64,000 bases of DNA from Kangiella sp. TOML190 (GTDB lineage: Bacteria; Pseudomonadota; Gammaproteobacteria; Enterobacterales; Kangiellaceae), in NCBI RefSeq assembly GCF_023706045.1, contig NZ_BQYL01000001.1:2028001-2092000 (forward strand), read 5' to 3'. Position 1 is the first letter of the stretch. The number at the start of each line of letters is the position of its first letter. Positions 28,253 through 36,778 of the stretch are shown here, piece by piece. A model generated the notes under the pieces. It did not search any database. It was not told the DNA's origin and saw only the letters and a list, made by a program, of their open reading frames with translations. A program made the translations under genes and the position numbers.

Positions 28253-29656
28253 ATGATAACTAAATTAAAACCTTTAACCTTAGCAGCGCTTATTAGCGCT
28301 GTTATTGTTTCCTGCTCTGAGCAAAAAGAAGAGCAACATGATAAAGACAAGCCTTTTGCCAGTCGCTATCAAGCACAAGAGTACGCACCTGTTTTTATTA
28401 AAAATGCCACCGTATTAACCGCCACTGGCGAGCAGATTGATAATGGCTCTGTGTATTTTAAAGACGGCAAAATTGTTGAGGTTGGCGAAGATTTATCCGA
28501 GCCCGGTGATGATGATTTATTGGTGATAGATGCCGATGGTAAGTGGGTTACTCCAGGAATTATTGATGTCCACTCGCATTTGGGGGTTTATCCAGCCCCA
28601 GGCGTGCAAACCAGTGCCGATGGCAATGAAATGACCGCGCCCGTTACTGCCGAAGTTTGGGCGGAACATTCGGTCTGGCCACAAGATCCGCAGTTTAGCT
28701 TAGCGCTAGCCGGCGGCGTCACTTCTATGCAAATTTTGCCCGGTTCGGCCAATTTGGTTGGCGGTCGCGGTGTGACCTTGAAAAATGTGCTCGGGCGCAC
28801 TGTGATGGATATGAAATTCCCTAATGCGCCACACGGCATGAAGATGGCTTGCGGGGAAAATCCTAAACGGGTTTACGGCTCAAAAGGGCGCGCACCTGCG
28901 ACTCGAATGGGCAATGTGGCTGGCTATCGAGCTTCTTGGATTAAGGCGCAAGACTATAAAAAACAGTGGGATGCCTACAATAAGTCTGTTGAAAACGGCA
29001 AACCCGGTAAAAAGCCAAAGCGCGATTTACAAATGGAGACCTTGATGGGGGTTTTGAATGGCGAAATTTTAGTCCATAACCACTGCTATCGAGCCGATGA
29101 AATGGCGGTAATGCTGGATATTGCTAAAGAGTTTGGCTATAAGGTTTCGACCTTCCACCACGCCATAGAGTCCTACAAAATTGCAGATCTATTAGCGGAA
29201 AACGAAGTTTGTTCGGCGATGTGGTCTGATTGGTGGGGCTTTAAACAGGAAGCTTACGATACGGTTGCTGAAAATGTTGCCTTAGTTGATAAAGCCGGGG
29301 CTTGTGCAGTGGTTCATTCCGACTCAGCCGTTGGTATTCAGCACTTAAACAAAGATGCCGCTAAGGCGATGACATCCGGCAATAAAATGGGACTCGATAT
29401 TAAACCAAAAGATGCAATCAAATGGATCACCATTAATGCCGCCAAATCTTTAGGCGTTGAGGAACACACGGGATCCTTAGAAGCCGGCAAAATGGCCGAT
29501 CTGGTCATTTGGGACGGCAATCCTTTCAGTGTTTACGCTAAAGCAGAAAAAGTTTTTATTGATGGCGCTTTAAAATATGATCGCGATGATAAAACGGTTC
29601 AACCCAGCAGTGATTTCGATTTAGGCGTCTTAAAACCTCAGGAGAACCGACTATGA
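28253..29656 (+). CDS. Amidohydrolase lipoprotein, catalytic type
   Basis: This 467-residue protein has a lipoprotein signal (lipobox IVSC, Cys21) and an amidohydrolase TIM barrel. Metal ligands are present: His107 and His109 in DVHSHLG, further His residues in LVHNHCYRADEM and STFHHAIES, and Asp in VVHSDSAVG. The SLEAGKMADLVIWDGNPFS tail is typical of imidazolonepropionase/cytosine-deaminase-like members. It probably hydrolyses a C-N bond in the periplasm; the substrate is unknown. GGGGAAAGC precedes the ATG at 28253. A longer ORF from 28169 overlaps the NSS gene and lacks the signal, so it is rejected. Its stop overlaps the start of the next gene. Confidence 0.9.
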   Translation: MITKLKPLTLAALISAVIVSCSEQKEEQHDKDKPFASRYQAQEYAPVFIKNATVLTATGEQIDNGSVYFKDGKIVEVGEDLSEPGDDDLLVIDADGKWVTPGIIDVHSHLGVYPAPGVQTSADGNEMTAPVTAEVWAEHSVWPQDPQFSLALAGGVTSMQILPGSANLVGGRGVTLKNVLGRTVMDMKFPNAPHGMKMACGENPKRVYGSKGRAPATRMGNVAGYRASWIKAQDYKKQWDAYNKSVENGKPGKKPKRDLQMETLMGVLNGEILVHNHCYRADEMAVMLDIAKEFGYKVSTFHHAIESYKIADLLAENEVCSAMWSDWWGFKQEAYDTVAENVALVDKAGACAVVHSDSAVGIQHLNKDAAKAMTSGNKMGLDIKPKDAIKWITINAAKSLGVEEHTGSLEAGKMADLVIWDGNPFSVYAKAEKVFIDGALKYDRDDKTVQPSSDFDLGVLKPQENRL

Positions 29657-30966
29657 AAATGCTCTCTATGAAAGTACTCTCTAAGAAAATCCTGATAAGT
29701 TTGGTGATAATCGTCTGCCCAGTGTTAGCCAGCTCGCTGGCGGCGCAAACTTTATTGATTAAGAATGCTAAGGTGCACACTCTAAGCTCGCAAGGGACTT
29801 TAAACAATGCGGACATATTAATCGAAGATGGCCTTATCAAGTCCCTAGGAAAAAACATTAACTCACGCGCGGATAACACTATTGATGCACAAGGCAAAGA
29901 GGTAACGCCTGGAATTTTTGCGGTAGCTAACAGCATTGGCTTGGTCGAAATTGATGCTTTGAATCAAACCATGGATGCCGTGACTGCAGACGAGTTGACG
30001 GGCGCTAGCTTTAGTCTTGAAGAAGCCTTTAATCCGAACTCTACCTTAGTTCCGCACAATAGGGCTCAAGGCGTGACTCGAACGCTTATCAGCCCAGCTT
30101 ATGGCAATGGTCATTTGCTGTTTGGTCAGGGTGCGATCATGAGTCTGAGTGGAGATTACCATCCGGTAATTGCAAAGAGTGTGGCAATTTTTGGTAGCTT
30201 CGGTGAAAGAGCCTCTAACCAAGCCGGTGGTTCGCGCGCAACGGCTCTAAAGCAGCTGCAAACTTTATTCGATGAAAGCCGCGAATACGCCGATAACTAT
30301 CAAGCTATTTTAGCCGGCGAATACCGTGAATTGAATCACTCGATTGATGATTTGAAAGCTATGCAAGCAGTGATCGAGCGTAAAACGCCGGTGGTTTTTA
30401 ATGTCAATCGCGCCAGCGATATTATGCTTTTATTGCGTTTTGCTAAGAAAAACAGTATTCGAATTATTTTAAAAGGCGCGGCCGAAGCTTGGATGGTGGC
30501 CAGAGACATTGCGCGCGCTAATGTGCCCGTGATGCTCGACCCGATGAATAATATTCCGGCTAGCTTTGAATCACTAGGACAACGCATTGATCAGGCCGCT
30601 TTGCTGCATAAAGCAGGCGTGGACTTGATTTTCCTTGGTCAAGGTTTCCAAAACACTCATAACGCGCATACGGTTCGTCATTCAGCGGGCACCGCGGTAA
30701 GTTACGGTTTGCCTTACGATGTGGCGTTAAAAGCCTTTACCGTGACCCCGGCGCGGATTTTTGGTGGCGCTGAGTCTTATGGCAAGATCATGCCTGGTTA
30801 TACGGCTGAATTGGTCATCTGGGACGGCGACCCATTAGAAGTAACGACCAGTGCAGAAGAAGTGATTCTGGCCGGTAAACTAGTCGATAAAACCACCAAA
30901 GCTAGTCGCTTGCGCGAGCGCTACCAAGATATTTCAACCGAAAAAAATACTGCTTACAGAAAATAA
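29653..30966 (+). CDS. Amidohydrolase-fold protein lacking metal ligands
   Basis: This 437-residue protein has a signal peptide (MKMLSMKVLSKKILIS to about SLAA) and the amidohydrolase fold. The N-terminal beta domain (IKNAKVHTLSSQG) and C-terminal GYTAELVIWDGDPLEV match its upstream neighbour. However, the HxH site reads GIFAVANSIG (Ala92 and Ser94 in place of His), the two later His segments read VFNVNRASD and LKGAAEA, and the Asp segment has no Asp. It is therefore probably a non-catalytic paralog, perhaps a partner subunit of the lipoprotein enzyme. AGGAG is well placed, and the ATGA overlap couples translation. The frame is intact, so this is not a decayed gene. Confidence 0.88.
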   Translation: MKMLSMKVLSKKILISLVIIVCPVLASSLAAQTLLIKNAKVHTLSSQGTLNNADILIEDGLIKSLGKNINSRADNTIDAQGKEVTPGIFAVANSIGLVEIDALNQTMDAVTADELTGASFSLEEAFNPNSTLVPHNRAQGVTRTLISPAYGNGHLLFGQGAIMSLSGDYHPVIAKSVAIFGSFGERASNQAGGSRATALKQLQTLFDESREYADNYQAILAGEYRELNHSIDDLKAMQAVIERKTPVVFNVNRASDIMLLLRFAKKNSIRIILKGAAEAWMVARDIARANVPVMLDPMNNIPASFESLGQRIDQAALLHKAGVDLIFLGQGFQNTHNAHTVRHSAGTAVSYGLPYDVALKAFTVTPARIFGGAESYGKIMPGYTAELVIWDGDPLEVTTSAEEVILAGKLVDKTTKASRLRERYQDISTEKNTAYRK

Positions 30967-30976
30967 GGATTAATCT

Positions 30977-32431
30977 ATGGTCGATTCACAAAGTCGTCAG
31001 CCGAGTATCGCGCAAGCCTTACTGCCGATCTTAACTTTGATTGGGCTGTTGTTTTTATCGGTTCGACTATACGGAGCCGATTCTTCCTATGGTGCAAACC
31101 AAATTGCTTTAATTATAGCGGCGGCCATTGCCATTATCGTTGGTTTGGTTAACGGTCAAACTTGGAAAGAGCTTGAGAAAGGCGTTGTTGATGGGATCAG
31201 TCTAGCGCTAGGCGCTATGTTAATTCTATTAATGGTTGGTGCTTTGATTGGCGCTTGGATTTTAGCCGGAACCGTACCTACCATGATCTATTATGGTCTG
31301 CAAATTCTATCGCCAGAATATTTTTATGTAGCTTCGACAGTAATTTGTGCAATCGTTTCGATTAGTATTGGTAGCTCTTGGACCACCGCAGGAACTATCG
31401 GCGTTAGTTTAATTGTGATTGCAGAAAGTTTGGGTTTGAGCTCCGCCATTACCGCGGGTGCTATTATTTCCGGCGCTTACTTTGGCGATAAAATGTCGCC
31501 GCTATCGGATACCACCAATTTGGCTCCGGCGGTTACCGGCACGGATTTATTCGTACACATTCGGCATATGATTTGGACGACGTTACCTTCGTTAATTATT
31601 GCGATGGTAATTTTTACCGTGATTGGTTTACGCCAACAACCCTCAGAAGCAGCCGTTGGCCTAGAAGAAGCGCTAAAGCTTTTGGATGAAAACTTCACTA
31701 TCAGTCTTTGGTCGCTAGTGCCTTTGTTGGCGGTGTTTGTGATGGCTTTTAAAAAAGTTCCGGCGGTGGCCACGATTTTGATTGGCGCTTTATTGGGTGG
31801 GGTTTTCGCGGTAATACTGCAAGGCGAGTTGATCAAAAACTTTGTTGATAACGACAAACTTTCTACTGCGATGACTTACTTTGCTGGAGTTTGGAGTTCG
31901 CTTTTTTCAGGTTTTACCATTGAAACTGGTTCAGAAGACTTTGATAAATTGCTCAGTCGTGGCGGCATGTCAAGCATGCTCAATACTATTTGGCTTATTA
32001 TCTGCGCCATGACCTTTGGTGCTGCAATGGAAAAAACTGGCTTACTGCAAAAGTTAGTCCATTCAATTATCGGTATGGCTAAATCAACCGGTTCTTTAGT
32101 GGCTTCGGTATTGCTCACCTGTATTGGCATGAACCTTATCGCTTCGGATCAATATATCGCTATTGTGCTGCCAGGGCGGATGTATCGCGCTGAGTTTAAG
32201 CGACGCGGCCTTGATGCTCGTAATCTATCCCGAACCTTAGAGGATGCAGGAACTATTACATCGCCGCTTATTCCGTGGAATACTTGTGGTGCTTATATGG
32301 CCGGAACTTTAGGCGTAGCCACTGGTGCTTATTGGATTTACTGCTTTTTTAACTTGATTAATCCGTTTATCTCTTTCCTATACGGTCTATTCAACTTCAA
32401 AATCACTAAAATGGACGATGCAAAAGCCTAA
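30977..32431 (+). CDS. nhaC: NhaC-family Na+/H+ antiporter
   Basis: This 484-residue inner-membrane antiporter has about 11 helices. The NhaC family mark is GAYFGDKMSPLSDTTNLAP, and the C-terminal half has GMNLIASDQYIAIVLPGRMYR and LEDAGTITSPLIPWNTCGAYM. It exports Na+ in exchange for protons, which would recycle the Na+ brought in by the NSS symporter encoded three genes upstream. Some NhaC-like proteins exchange organic acids or amino acids instead, so an antiport of a breakdown product is an alternative. AAGGATT precedes the ATG. The last 14 bases overlap the next gene. Confidence 0.93.
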   Translation: MVDSQSRQPSIAQALLPILTLIGLLFLSVRLYGADSSYGANQIALIIAAAIAIIVGLVNGQTWKELEKGVVDGISLALGAMLILLMVGALIGAWILAGTVPTMIYYGLQILSPEYFYVASTVICAIVSISIGSSWTTAGTIGVSLIVIAESLGLSSAITAGAIISGAYFGDKMSPLSDTTNLAPAVTGTDLFVHIRHMIWTTLPSLIIAMVIFTVIGLRQQPSEAAVGLEEALKLLDENFTISLWSLVPLLAVFVMAFKKVPAVATILIGALLGGVFAVILQGELIKNFVDNDKLSTAMTYFAGVWSSLFSGFTIETGSEDFDKLLSRGGMSSMLNTIWLIICAMTFGAAMEKTGLLQKLVHSIIGMAKSTGSLVASVLLTCIGMNLIASDQYIAIVLPGRMYRAEFKRRGLDARNLSRTLEDAGTITSPLIPWNTCGAYMAGTLGVATGAYWIYCFFNLINPFISFLYGLFNFKITKMDDAKA

Positions 32432-33851
32432 ACTTATTTGGGTGCTAACGGCGCTGCTAATAGTTACAGGATTAGCGGCGCTTTTTTATTGGCAGCACCA
32501 TTCAAAACAAGAAACTAGCTCGCTATGGCAGCCCGAGTCAGTACAGCCGTTTAAGCAGTGGTATCAAATCAACTGGCAAAAGCAGGCAGTGGGTTGGGCT
32601 AGCATCGAATTGCTTAAGGGTGATAAGCACATTAGCATTATCGAAGAAGATTTGATCGAGGGCAGGGTGCAAGGACAAAGACTCAAGTTTCAATTTAAGC
32701 GTCGATTGAACTTTGCTAAGAAAGCGCCCTATAATCTAGTATCTGGTCAGATTTATTCCAACGAACCGCAGTTGCTAATTGAGAAAAACTTTCAAAATCA
32801 TAAGCAACTGCTGGTCGATATCAAGCGCAATACTCGAAGCGAGCAAAAAAAATTAAAAGCCGTTAAATATAGCTTAAATGATTATTTCCGTGTCAGACAA
32901 TTTATCGAACAAGCTCCTCTGGAAAATGATTTATTGATCGTTAAAGAACTTAACTCGGATGATTTTGGCTTGCATTATTCTCGATATCAAGTGCAGCAAG
33001 TAAAAAGTAACAACCAGCCGTATTTTCAACTGATCCATCAATTACAAAACTCTAACCAAGCAAATGATGCTTATCAGTCTGAAGCCGATTTTCAATTTTT
33101 TAGTGCCGATGGCGTTATGATTAAGAGGCAAAGGGCCAACGGCATTAGTTTTGTAGCAAGCGAAGGCAAAGTGAGTCTAAACCCTGAAATGCAGCGTGAT
33201 TTGTATTTAGGCTCAGGGATACTGATCGATAAACCGCTTGGCGATCCGCGAAAAGTCAAGTCGCTGGAGCTTTCCTTAAACGGCGCTGATATTAAAATCT
33301 TACAAGGGCACCCAGCGCTAACTATTGACAATAGCCGATTGGTTAATGACGCAGGACAACAGTATCCAGCGCCACAAGCAGTGTTGCAAGCAACTAGTCA
33401 TCGAAAAATTGCAAGTATCGCTCGTGCAAAGGTTGAAACACTCAAGGGTGGGCAAGCTAAAACCAAAAGGTTGCTAGAATTTGTGCATAACTATTTAACC
33501 TACAAAGTTCTACCAGCGAGCTTTAATCTTGACGATATTCTGGTTAATCGAATCGGAGATTGCACCGAGCACGCCTTGCTACTGACAGAAATGCTCAATT
33601 CGGTAGGTATTCCTGCGCGTGAAGTGAGCGGCCTTATCTATCTTGGCGACGACAAGCAGCGTTTTGGCGGTCATGTCTGGGTTGAGGCTTATTTTGACGG
33701 TAAATGGCACGGTATCGATCCGACCTGGAACCTTTTTGAATTAACTGCGACCCATATACCGCTTGCCATTGGCTCTGAAAAGAGTCCTAAAATCTTATCA
33801 AAAGCATCACAACTGAGTTTTCGTCTCGAAAAAGTTGATTATATACCGTAA
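32418..33851 (+). CDS. Membrane-anchored transglutaminase-like protein
   Basis: This 477-residue protein has one N-terminal membrane anchor (about residues 6-25), a long beta-rich region facing the periplasm, and a C-terminal transglutaminase-like cysteine protease domain. The catalytic triad is visible: Cys382 in GDCTEHA, His419 in GGHVWVEAY and Asp434 in IDPTWN. Bacterial members of this family often act as peptidases or amidases and not as crosslinkers. The role here is unknown. The ATG at 32418 lies inside the end of nhaC, so it is the fifth and last gene of the unit. Confidence 0.88.
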   Translation: MQKPKLIWVLTALLIVTGLAALFYWQHHSKQETSSLWQPESVQPFKQWYQINWQKQAVGWASIELLKGDKHISIIEEDLIEGRVQGQRLKFQFKRRLNFAKKAPYNLVSGQIYSNEPQLLIEKNFQNHKQLLVDIKRNTRSEQKKLKAVKYSLNDYFRVRQFIEQAPLENDLLIVKELNSDDFGLHYSRYQVQQVKSNNQPYFQLIHQLQNSNQANDAYQSEADFQFFSADGVMIKRQRANGISFVASEGKVSLNPEMQRDLYLGSGILIDKPLGDPRKVKSLELSLNGADIKILQGHPALTIDNSRLVNDAGQQYPAPQAVLQATSHRKIASIARAKVETLKGGQAKTKRLLEFVHNYLTYKVLPASFNLDDILVNRIGDCTEHALLLTEMLNSVGIPAREVSGLIYLGDDKQRFGGHVWVEAYFDGKWHGIDPTWNLFELTATHIPLAIGSEKSPKILSKASQLSFRLEKVDYIP

Positions 33852-33982
33852 GAGCCACGCTAATCAGCATAAACCAAGATCAATTTCCACTTTAACTTAA
33901 TTATTTAAACTATTGATTTTATTGGCTTAAAATCATTGCTTTGAATTTAATCAGCTAAATTAAAGCAAAATATGAAAAAGCG

Positions 33983-34011
33983 GGAACTTTTTGTTGAATT
34001 TACACTCATAA
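33983..34011 (+). promoter_or_regulatory. Candidate sigma-E promoter
   Basis: GGAACTTTT (33983-33991) matches the sigma-E (RpoE) -35 consensus GGAACTT exactly. After the 7-base core and a 16-base spacer, TCATAA (34006-34011) resembles the TCTAA/TCAAA -10. The predicted start is about 34016-34019, exactly where the 5' stem of the candidate RNA begins. The -10 is imperfect, and a sigma-70 reading (CATAAT without a good -35) is the alternative. Confidence 0.5.
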
Positions 34012-34017
34012 TAATTG

Positions 34018-34142
34018 AAGGAAGCGGAGAAGTTTCCCCTCTCTATATGCAATAGCATGCTTTTCTGCTTTCTTGGTTGTCATTGTCACTTCTCTTTTGA
34101 GTTATTATTCCTCAGCTGGGTCACATAAGTGACCCATTTTTT
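34018..34142 (+). ncRNA. Candidate sigma-E-dependent small RNA
   Basis: This candidate RNA of about 125 nt lies between a sigma-E-like promoter and a perfect Rho-independent terminator. A 15-bp 5' stem with three G-U pairs joins 34018-34032 (AAGGAAGCGGAGAAG) to 34060-34074. Its loop holds CCCCTCTC and a small ATGC/GCAT hairpin. A U-rich single-stranded stretch (34075-34115) then leads to the terminator. The layout resembles envelope-stress sRNAs such as VrrA or RybB, without sequence similarity that I can claim. Alternatives are a 3'-UTR-derived RNA of the upstream operon or an unrelated structured spacer. Confidence 0.5.
34117..34142 (+). terminator. Rho-independent terminator of the candidate RNA
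   Basis: TGGGTCAC and GTGACCCA form a perfect 8-bp stem with an ATAA loop and are followed by six T. It is about 265 bases after the transglutaminase stop and 98 bases before the next gene, so it most likely ends a separate transcript. Confidence 0.93.
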
Positions 34143-34184
34143 ATGCGTGATAAAACCTTCCAAGGAATTATCTGGCATAATCAG

Positions 34185-34213
34185 TTTATCTTTCAGTAGC
34201 TTAGCACTATAAT
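34185..34213 (+). promoter_or_regulatory. Sigma-70-like promoter for alpha/beta hydrolase gene
   Basis: A perfect -10 TATAAT (34208-34213) lies 17 bases after a poor -35 TTTATC (34185-34190). The start would be near 34220, about 20 bases before the ATG. Confidence 0.5.
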
Positions 34214-34240
34214 CCGATAAGAATTTTTGGTGGCATTGTT

Positions 34241-35089
34241 ATGCAATTTACCTTCGATAGAGAATACCAACTCCAAGTTAAACAAAAAAAAATCTCCGTT
34301 ATCGAGTGGGGCGATCCTGACCTTCCAGCGGTTTTGTGCATGCACGGTTGGCTCGATAACGCCGCCAGCTTTCACTATCTAGCGCCTTATCTGAAACATA
34401 AATACCGTTTAATTGCTTTTGAAGTCCCCGGGCATGGCCAATCAGAACACCTTTCTGTAGATGCAGATTACCAATTTGTTTCCGGTTTATCGACCATTGA
34501 CGCGGTGCTCAATACTTTAAATATTGAGCAGTGCCAAGTAATAGGACATTCGATGGGTGGCGCTTTGGCGCTATTATACGCTGGGGTGGTTAGCGATCGC
34601 TTTAGTAAATTGGCGCTGATAGACTCTCTCGGCGCGCTAACAACGCCAGCACAAGATACGGTCAAGCAATTAAGCGAAGCGATTGAAGATCGTCGAAAAG
34701 TGCGTGGGAATAAACGCTATTTCCCGGATCTCGAGTCTGCCGCCAAAGCGCGTGAGCAAGTGAGCGAGCTTGATTGGCAAACCCTCTACCCGCTGATTGA
34801 AAGAGGTGTAATGCGCACTTTGAAAGGGTTTCAGTGGTCTAGCGATGCCCGCTTAAAACAAGCTTCTTGGTTGCGCATGACAGAAGAACAACATGACGCT
34901 ATATTACAACAAGTGAAAGCGAAAGTTTTGCTGCTGATGGCGAAATCTGGGTTAATACGTCAATTTCCTTATCAGCGACGCTTAGCTAATATAGCTGATC
35001 ACGAATTGATAGAAGTTGAAGGCGGCCATCATTTTCATATGCAATACCCTGAAGAAACCGCTCATTTAATCCAGCAGTTTTTAGACTAA
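34241..35089 (+). CDS. Alpha/beta hydrolase
   Basis: This 282-residue alpha/beta hydrolase of the MhpC/epoxide-hydrolase-like type has no signal peptide and is probably a cytoplasmic esterase or lipase. The oxyanion HGW motif is in CMHGWLDNAASF, the nucleophile Ser is in VIGHSMGGALA, and the catalytic His is in EGGHHFHMQ near the C-terminus. It is followed after 24 bases by fadD, so a role in releasing fatty acids for activation is plausible but unproven. The ATG at 34241 has GGTGG about eight bases upstream. Confidence 0.87.
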   Translation: MQFTFDREYQLQVKQKKISVIEWGDPDLPAVLCMHGWLDNAASFHYLAPYLKHKYRLIAFEVPGHGQSEHLSVDADYQFVSGLSTIDAVLNTLNIEQCQVIGHSMGGALALLYAGVVSDRFSKLALIDSLGALTTPAQDTVKQLSEAIEDRRKVRGNKRYFPDLESAAKAREQVSELDWQTLYPLIERGVMRTLKGFQWSSDARLKQASWLRMTEEQHDAILQQVKAKVLLLMAKSGLIRQFPYQRRLANIADHELIEVEGGHHFHMQYPEETAHLIQQFLD

Positions 35090-35113
35090 AAATTAATAAC
35101 AGTAGGTACCTCA

Positions 35114-36769
35114 ATGGAAGCCGTTTGGTTCAAAAATTATCCTTCTCAAGTAGAGCAATCAATCGATTTATCTCAATACCAAAACCTTGGTGACATTTTG
35201 CAAGAGAGCACTGAGCAGTATCCAGATAATCCTGCCGTATCCAATTTAGGGATAACTTTGAGCTATAAAGAACTGGATCAAAAATCAGAACAGTTCGCCG
35301 CTTACTTGCAACAAGAATTGGGCATGCAAAAGGGTGACAAGCTAGCGTTGATGATGCCGAACTTGTTGCAATATCCGATTGCGCTATACGGAGCTTTAAA
35401 ATTAGGCATCGTTATCGTTAATGTGAATCCGCTGTACACTCCGCGAGAGTTAAAACACCAACTGACTGATAGCGGCGCTGACGCAATTTTAATTTTAGAA
35501 AATTTTGCGAATACTTTGGATGAAGTGATCGATGAAGTTAATTTGAAGCATGTCATATTAACCAAGGTTGGTGATGCTTGCCCCCAACCCAAGCGTTTTA
35601 TCGTCAACTTTGTGGTTAAGCACCTCAAAAAAATGGTGCCAAGCCATAAGGTTTCTGGCATTTCTTTTGTTGATGCCTTAAAAAAGGGTGCCACGCTAAC
35701 CTTTAAACCTGTTACCGTAACCCAAGATGACATCGCATTTTTACAATATACCGGCGGCACCACTGGGGTATCGAAAGGCGCTATTTTAAGTCACAAAAAC
35801 ATGGTGGCCAATTTGCTGCAAACCGATGCTTGGATGCGACCATTTTTAAAGTTAGGCCAAGAAACCATTATTACCGCATTGCCGCTGTACCATATTTTTT
35901 CGCTCACCGTGAATTGTCTGTTATTTTCAAAGGCGGGCGGTCATAGCATCCTGATCACTAATCCTCGTGACATGAAGGACTTTTGTAAAACCTTAAAACA
36001 GTATCCTTTTACCATCATCACTGGCGTTAACACTTTGTTTAATGGTTTAGCCAATACTGCTGACTTTAAAGCATTGGATTTCAGCCAACTGCGATTGGCG
36101 ATCGGCGGTGGCATGGCGGTACAGCAGTCGGTGTCTGATTTATGGCAAAAGGTGACAGGTGTTCCAATTTTAGAAGGTTATGGATTGACAGAAACATCTC
36201 CTGTTGTCAGCATGAATCCATTAAATGCAGGCAAGTATAGTGGAACTATTGGTTTGCCAGTTCCGAATACGGATGTTGAGATACGTGATGATAATTTGCA
36301 ATCACTTGGGTTTAACGAAGCTGGCGAACTTTGGATTAAAGGACCTCAGGTCATGGAAGGCTACCTCAATCGACCTGAAGAGACCGCAAAGGTTTTGGAT
36401 AAAGATGGCTGGTTAGCCACTGGCGATATGGCAACCATCGATCAAGAAGGCTACCTAAGAATCGTTGATCGTAAAAAAGACATGATTTTAGTGTCGGGTT
36501 TTAACGTCTACCCCAATGAAATTGAAGATGTGATTGCTTTGCATCCTGGGGTGCTCGAGGTTGCAGCCATTGGTGAACCCGACGAAGTAAAAGGTGAGGT
36601 GGTTAAGATTTGTGTGGTGAAAAAAGATCCTAACTTGGATGAAGAAGAACTGATTGCCCACTGCCGTGACCATTTAACCGGTTATAAGATCCCCAAAGTC
36701 GTGGAATTTTATGATGAATTACCTAAGTCAAATGTAGGAAAAATATTGCGGAAAGAGCTAAGAAAGTAA
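35114..36769 (+). CDS. fadD: Long-chain-fatty-acid-CoA ligase
   Basis: This enzyme activates free fatty acids to acyl-CoA with ATP at the inner face of the membrane, feeding beta-oxidation and lipid synthesis. The 551 residues are close to the E. coli length (561). The AMP-binding motif is YTGGTTGVSKGA, followed by EGYGLTETSPV, and the fatty-acyl signature around GDMATIDQEGYLRIVDRKKD and VSGFNVYPNEIED. The C-terminal catalytic Lys is in KSNVGKILRKEL. rnd starts ten bases after the stop, so the two are cotranscribed. Confidence 0.94.
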   Translation: MEAVWFKNYPSQVEQSIDLSQYQNLGDILQESTEQYPDNPAVSNLGITLSYKELDQKSEQFAAYLQQELGMQKGDKLALMMPNLLQYPIALYGALKLGIVIVNVNPLYTPRELKHQLTDSGADAILILENFANTLDEVIDEVNLKHVILTKVGDACPQPKRFIVNFVVKHLKKMVPSHKVSGISFVDALKKGATLTFKPVTVTQDDIAFLQYTGGTTGVSKGAILSHKNMVANLLQTDAWMRPFLKLGQETIITALPLYHIFSLTVNCLLFSKAGGHSILITNPRDMKDFCKTLKQYPFTIITGVNTLFNGLANTADFKALDFSQLRLAIGGGMAVQQSVSDLWQKVTGVPILEGYGLTETSPVVSMNPLNAGKYSGTIGLPVPNTDVEIRDDNLQSLGFNEAGELWIKGPQVMEGYLNRPEETAKVLDKDGWLATGDMATIDQEGYLRIVDRKKDMILVSGFNVYPNEIEDVIALHPGVLEVAAIGEPDEVKGEVVKICVVKKDPNLDEEELIAHCRDHLTGYKIPKVVEFYDELPKSNVGKILRKELRK

Positions 36770-36778
36770 GGAAACTCG

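Larger units (their letters stand above)
33852..34240 (+). other. 389-base spacer holding a candidate small RNA
   Basis: No credible protein gene lies here. The spacer holds a sigma-E-like promoter, a structured region with a perfect terminator and a sigma-70-like promoter for the alpha/beta hydrolase gene; each is listed separately. The first 100 bases (33852-33960) are AT-rich with no feature I can support. Confidence 0.6.

Noticed and set aside
29653-30966. Second amidohydrolase as a decaying pseudogene
   Set aside because: The frame is intact over 437 codons with signal peptide, ribosome binding site and start/stop overlap. Ligand loss with an otherwise whole protein fits a maintained non-catalytic paralog better.
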